A stretch of DNA of 64,000 bases from NCBI GenBank assembly GCA_030655135.1, contig JAURWC010000009.1:357824-421823 (forward strand), written 5' to 3'. The position numbers were made by a program, and so were the translations under genes. The notes under the pieces are model-generated. The model searched no databases and was not told the DNA's origin. It saw only the letters and a list, made by a program, of their open reading frames with translations. The first letter of the stretch is position 1, and each line of letters starts with the position of its first letter. Origin of the DNA: Hyphomicrobiaceae bacterium (GTDB lineage Bacteria > Pseudomonadota > Alphaproteobacteria > Rhizobiales > Hyphomicrobiaceae). Shown piece by piece: positions 63,557 to 64,000 of the stretch.

Positions 63557-64000
63557 TTAGGCCGTGAAGCCTTTGGCGAACTTTTCGACGGCTTCGACCA
63601 GCTTCTTTTCCGTGGCTTCCGAGACGGCCTTGTCGGCTGCGATCGAGGCCAGGATGGTCTTTTCTTCGCGCAGCGTGCGCAGCAGCTCGGTCTCGAACTT
63701 GCCCACGGCCGAAACCGGAAGGCTGTCGAGATAGCCGCGCGTACCCGCGAAGATCACCACGACCTGTTCTTCCATCTTCAGCGGCGAGAACTGCGCCTGC
63801 TTCAGCAGCTCGGTGAGGCGCGCGCCGCGGCCCAGCAGCTTCTGCGTGGCAGCATCGAGATCCGAACCGAACTGAGCGAAGGCCGCCATTTCGCGGTACT
63901 GCGCCAGCTCACCCTTGATCTTGCCGGCGACCTGCTTCATCGCCTTCGTCTGCGCCGACGAGCCGACGCGCGACACCGACAGACCGACGTTCACGGCCGG
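63557..64000 (-). CDS. atpA: ATP synthase alpha subunit (5' part outside window)
   Basis: C-terminal 147 residues of the nucleotide-binding alpha subunit; the gene continues past the right edge. Visible are [54 protein letters not shown] and the C-terminal helical domain ending [10 protein letters not shown]. These are highly conserved in bacterial AtpA. It heads the part of the atp operon seen here; atpH would precede it beyond the window. Confidence 0.97.
   Translation of the reverse strand, partial: PAVNVGLSVSRVGSSAQTKAMKQVAGKIKGELAQYREMAAFAQFGSDLDAATQKLLGRGARLTELLKQAQFSPLKMEEQVVVIFAGTRGYLDSLPVSAVGKFETELLRTLREEKTILASIAADKAVSEATEKKLVEAVEKFAKGFTA

Overview
The window looks like a chromosomal segment of a methylotrophic alphaproteobacterium of the Hyphomicrobiales, most likely Hyphomicrobium or a close relative. 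The evidence is a serine-cycle cluster (sga, mcl, mtkA, mtkB, ppc), formate-THF ligase (ftfL), a stand-alone pqqA (PQQ precursor), alphaproteobacterial gene neighbourhoods (engB/argB/pyrimidine nucleotidase, etfBA/hbd, envC/ctpA/rppH, aroKB/xerD/accA), an Irr-type iron box and Rhizobiales-type palindromic repeats. It is GC-rich throughout except for a small patch near 54.1-54.6 kb. The species is inferred from gene content only.

Layout. 0-6 kb: end of a membrane protein gene, rlmN, a 25-residue membrane peptide, fpr, ftfL, prmB. 6-16.8 kb: the C1 assimilation block, read leftwards (sga-mcl-mtkA-mtkB-ppc), preceded by a LuxR-type regulator with a degenerate receiver and a two-subunit sodium/solute symporter. 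A 9-6-9 inverted repeat lies upstream of sga. 17-22.6 kb: mscL, argB-HAD-VOC in overlapping order, then a Clp-N-domain, proline-rich, tail-anchored protein on the opposite strand between argB and engB. 22.9-28.3 kb: an SDR, hbd-etfA-etfB, rhomboid protease, cobalamin adenosyltransferase and a twin-TM protein. 28.4-33.6 kb: envC-ctpA, tandem rppH paralogues and a secreted protein. 33.6-40.7 kb: an iron block (DUF1513, imelysin, bfr, bfd, an Rrf2 regulator without Fe-S cysteines, a second imelysin, a di-haem oxidoreductase). 40.7-41 kb: pqqA with its own promoter and terminator. 41-51.2 kb: a secreted coiled-coil protein, a PodJ-like Sel1 protein, TauE/SafE with TIGR02186, pdeM-lhr, a DUF6460 protein, accA. 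51.2-54.6 kb: an accessory insertion between accA and xerD with a MITE-like non-coding segment, an XRE regulator with a palindromic operator, a frameshifted small gene, a cupin, an ImmA-like protein with a damaged zinc site and a 67-residue protein. 54.6-64 kb: xerD, a large secreted protein, a 47-residue membrane protein, aroK-aroB, two tiny acidic genes, and the leftward ATP synthase operon (atpA partial, atpG, atpD, an inserted zinc-ribbon gene, atpC).

Function. FtfL activates formate onto tetrahydrofolate and feeds the serine cycle. Sga, Ppc, MtkAB and Mcl run transamination, CO2 fixation and malyl-CoA formation and cleavage. PqqA supplies the precursor of the cofactor used by methanol dehydrogenases encoded elsewhere. 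hprA, mtdA, fch, glyA, gck and eno are not in the window. No rRNA, tRNA, CRISPR array or intact insertion sequence was seen. All predictions are from reading the sequence; no database search was run.
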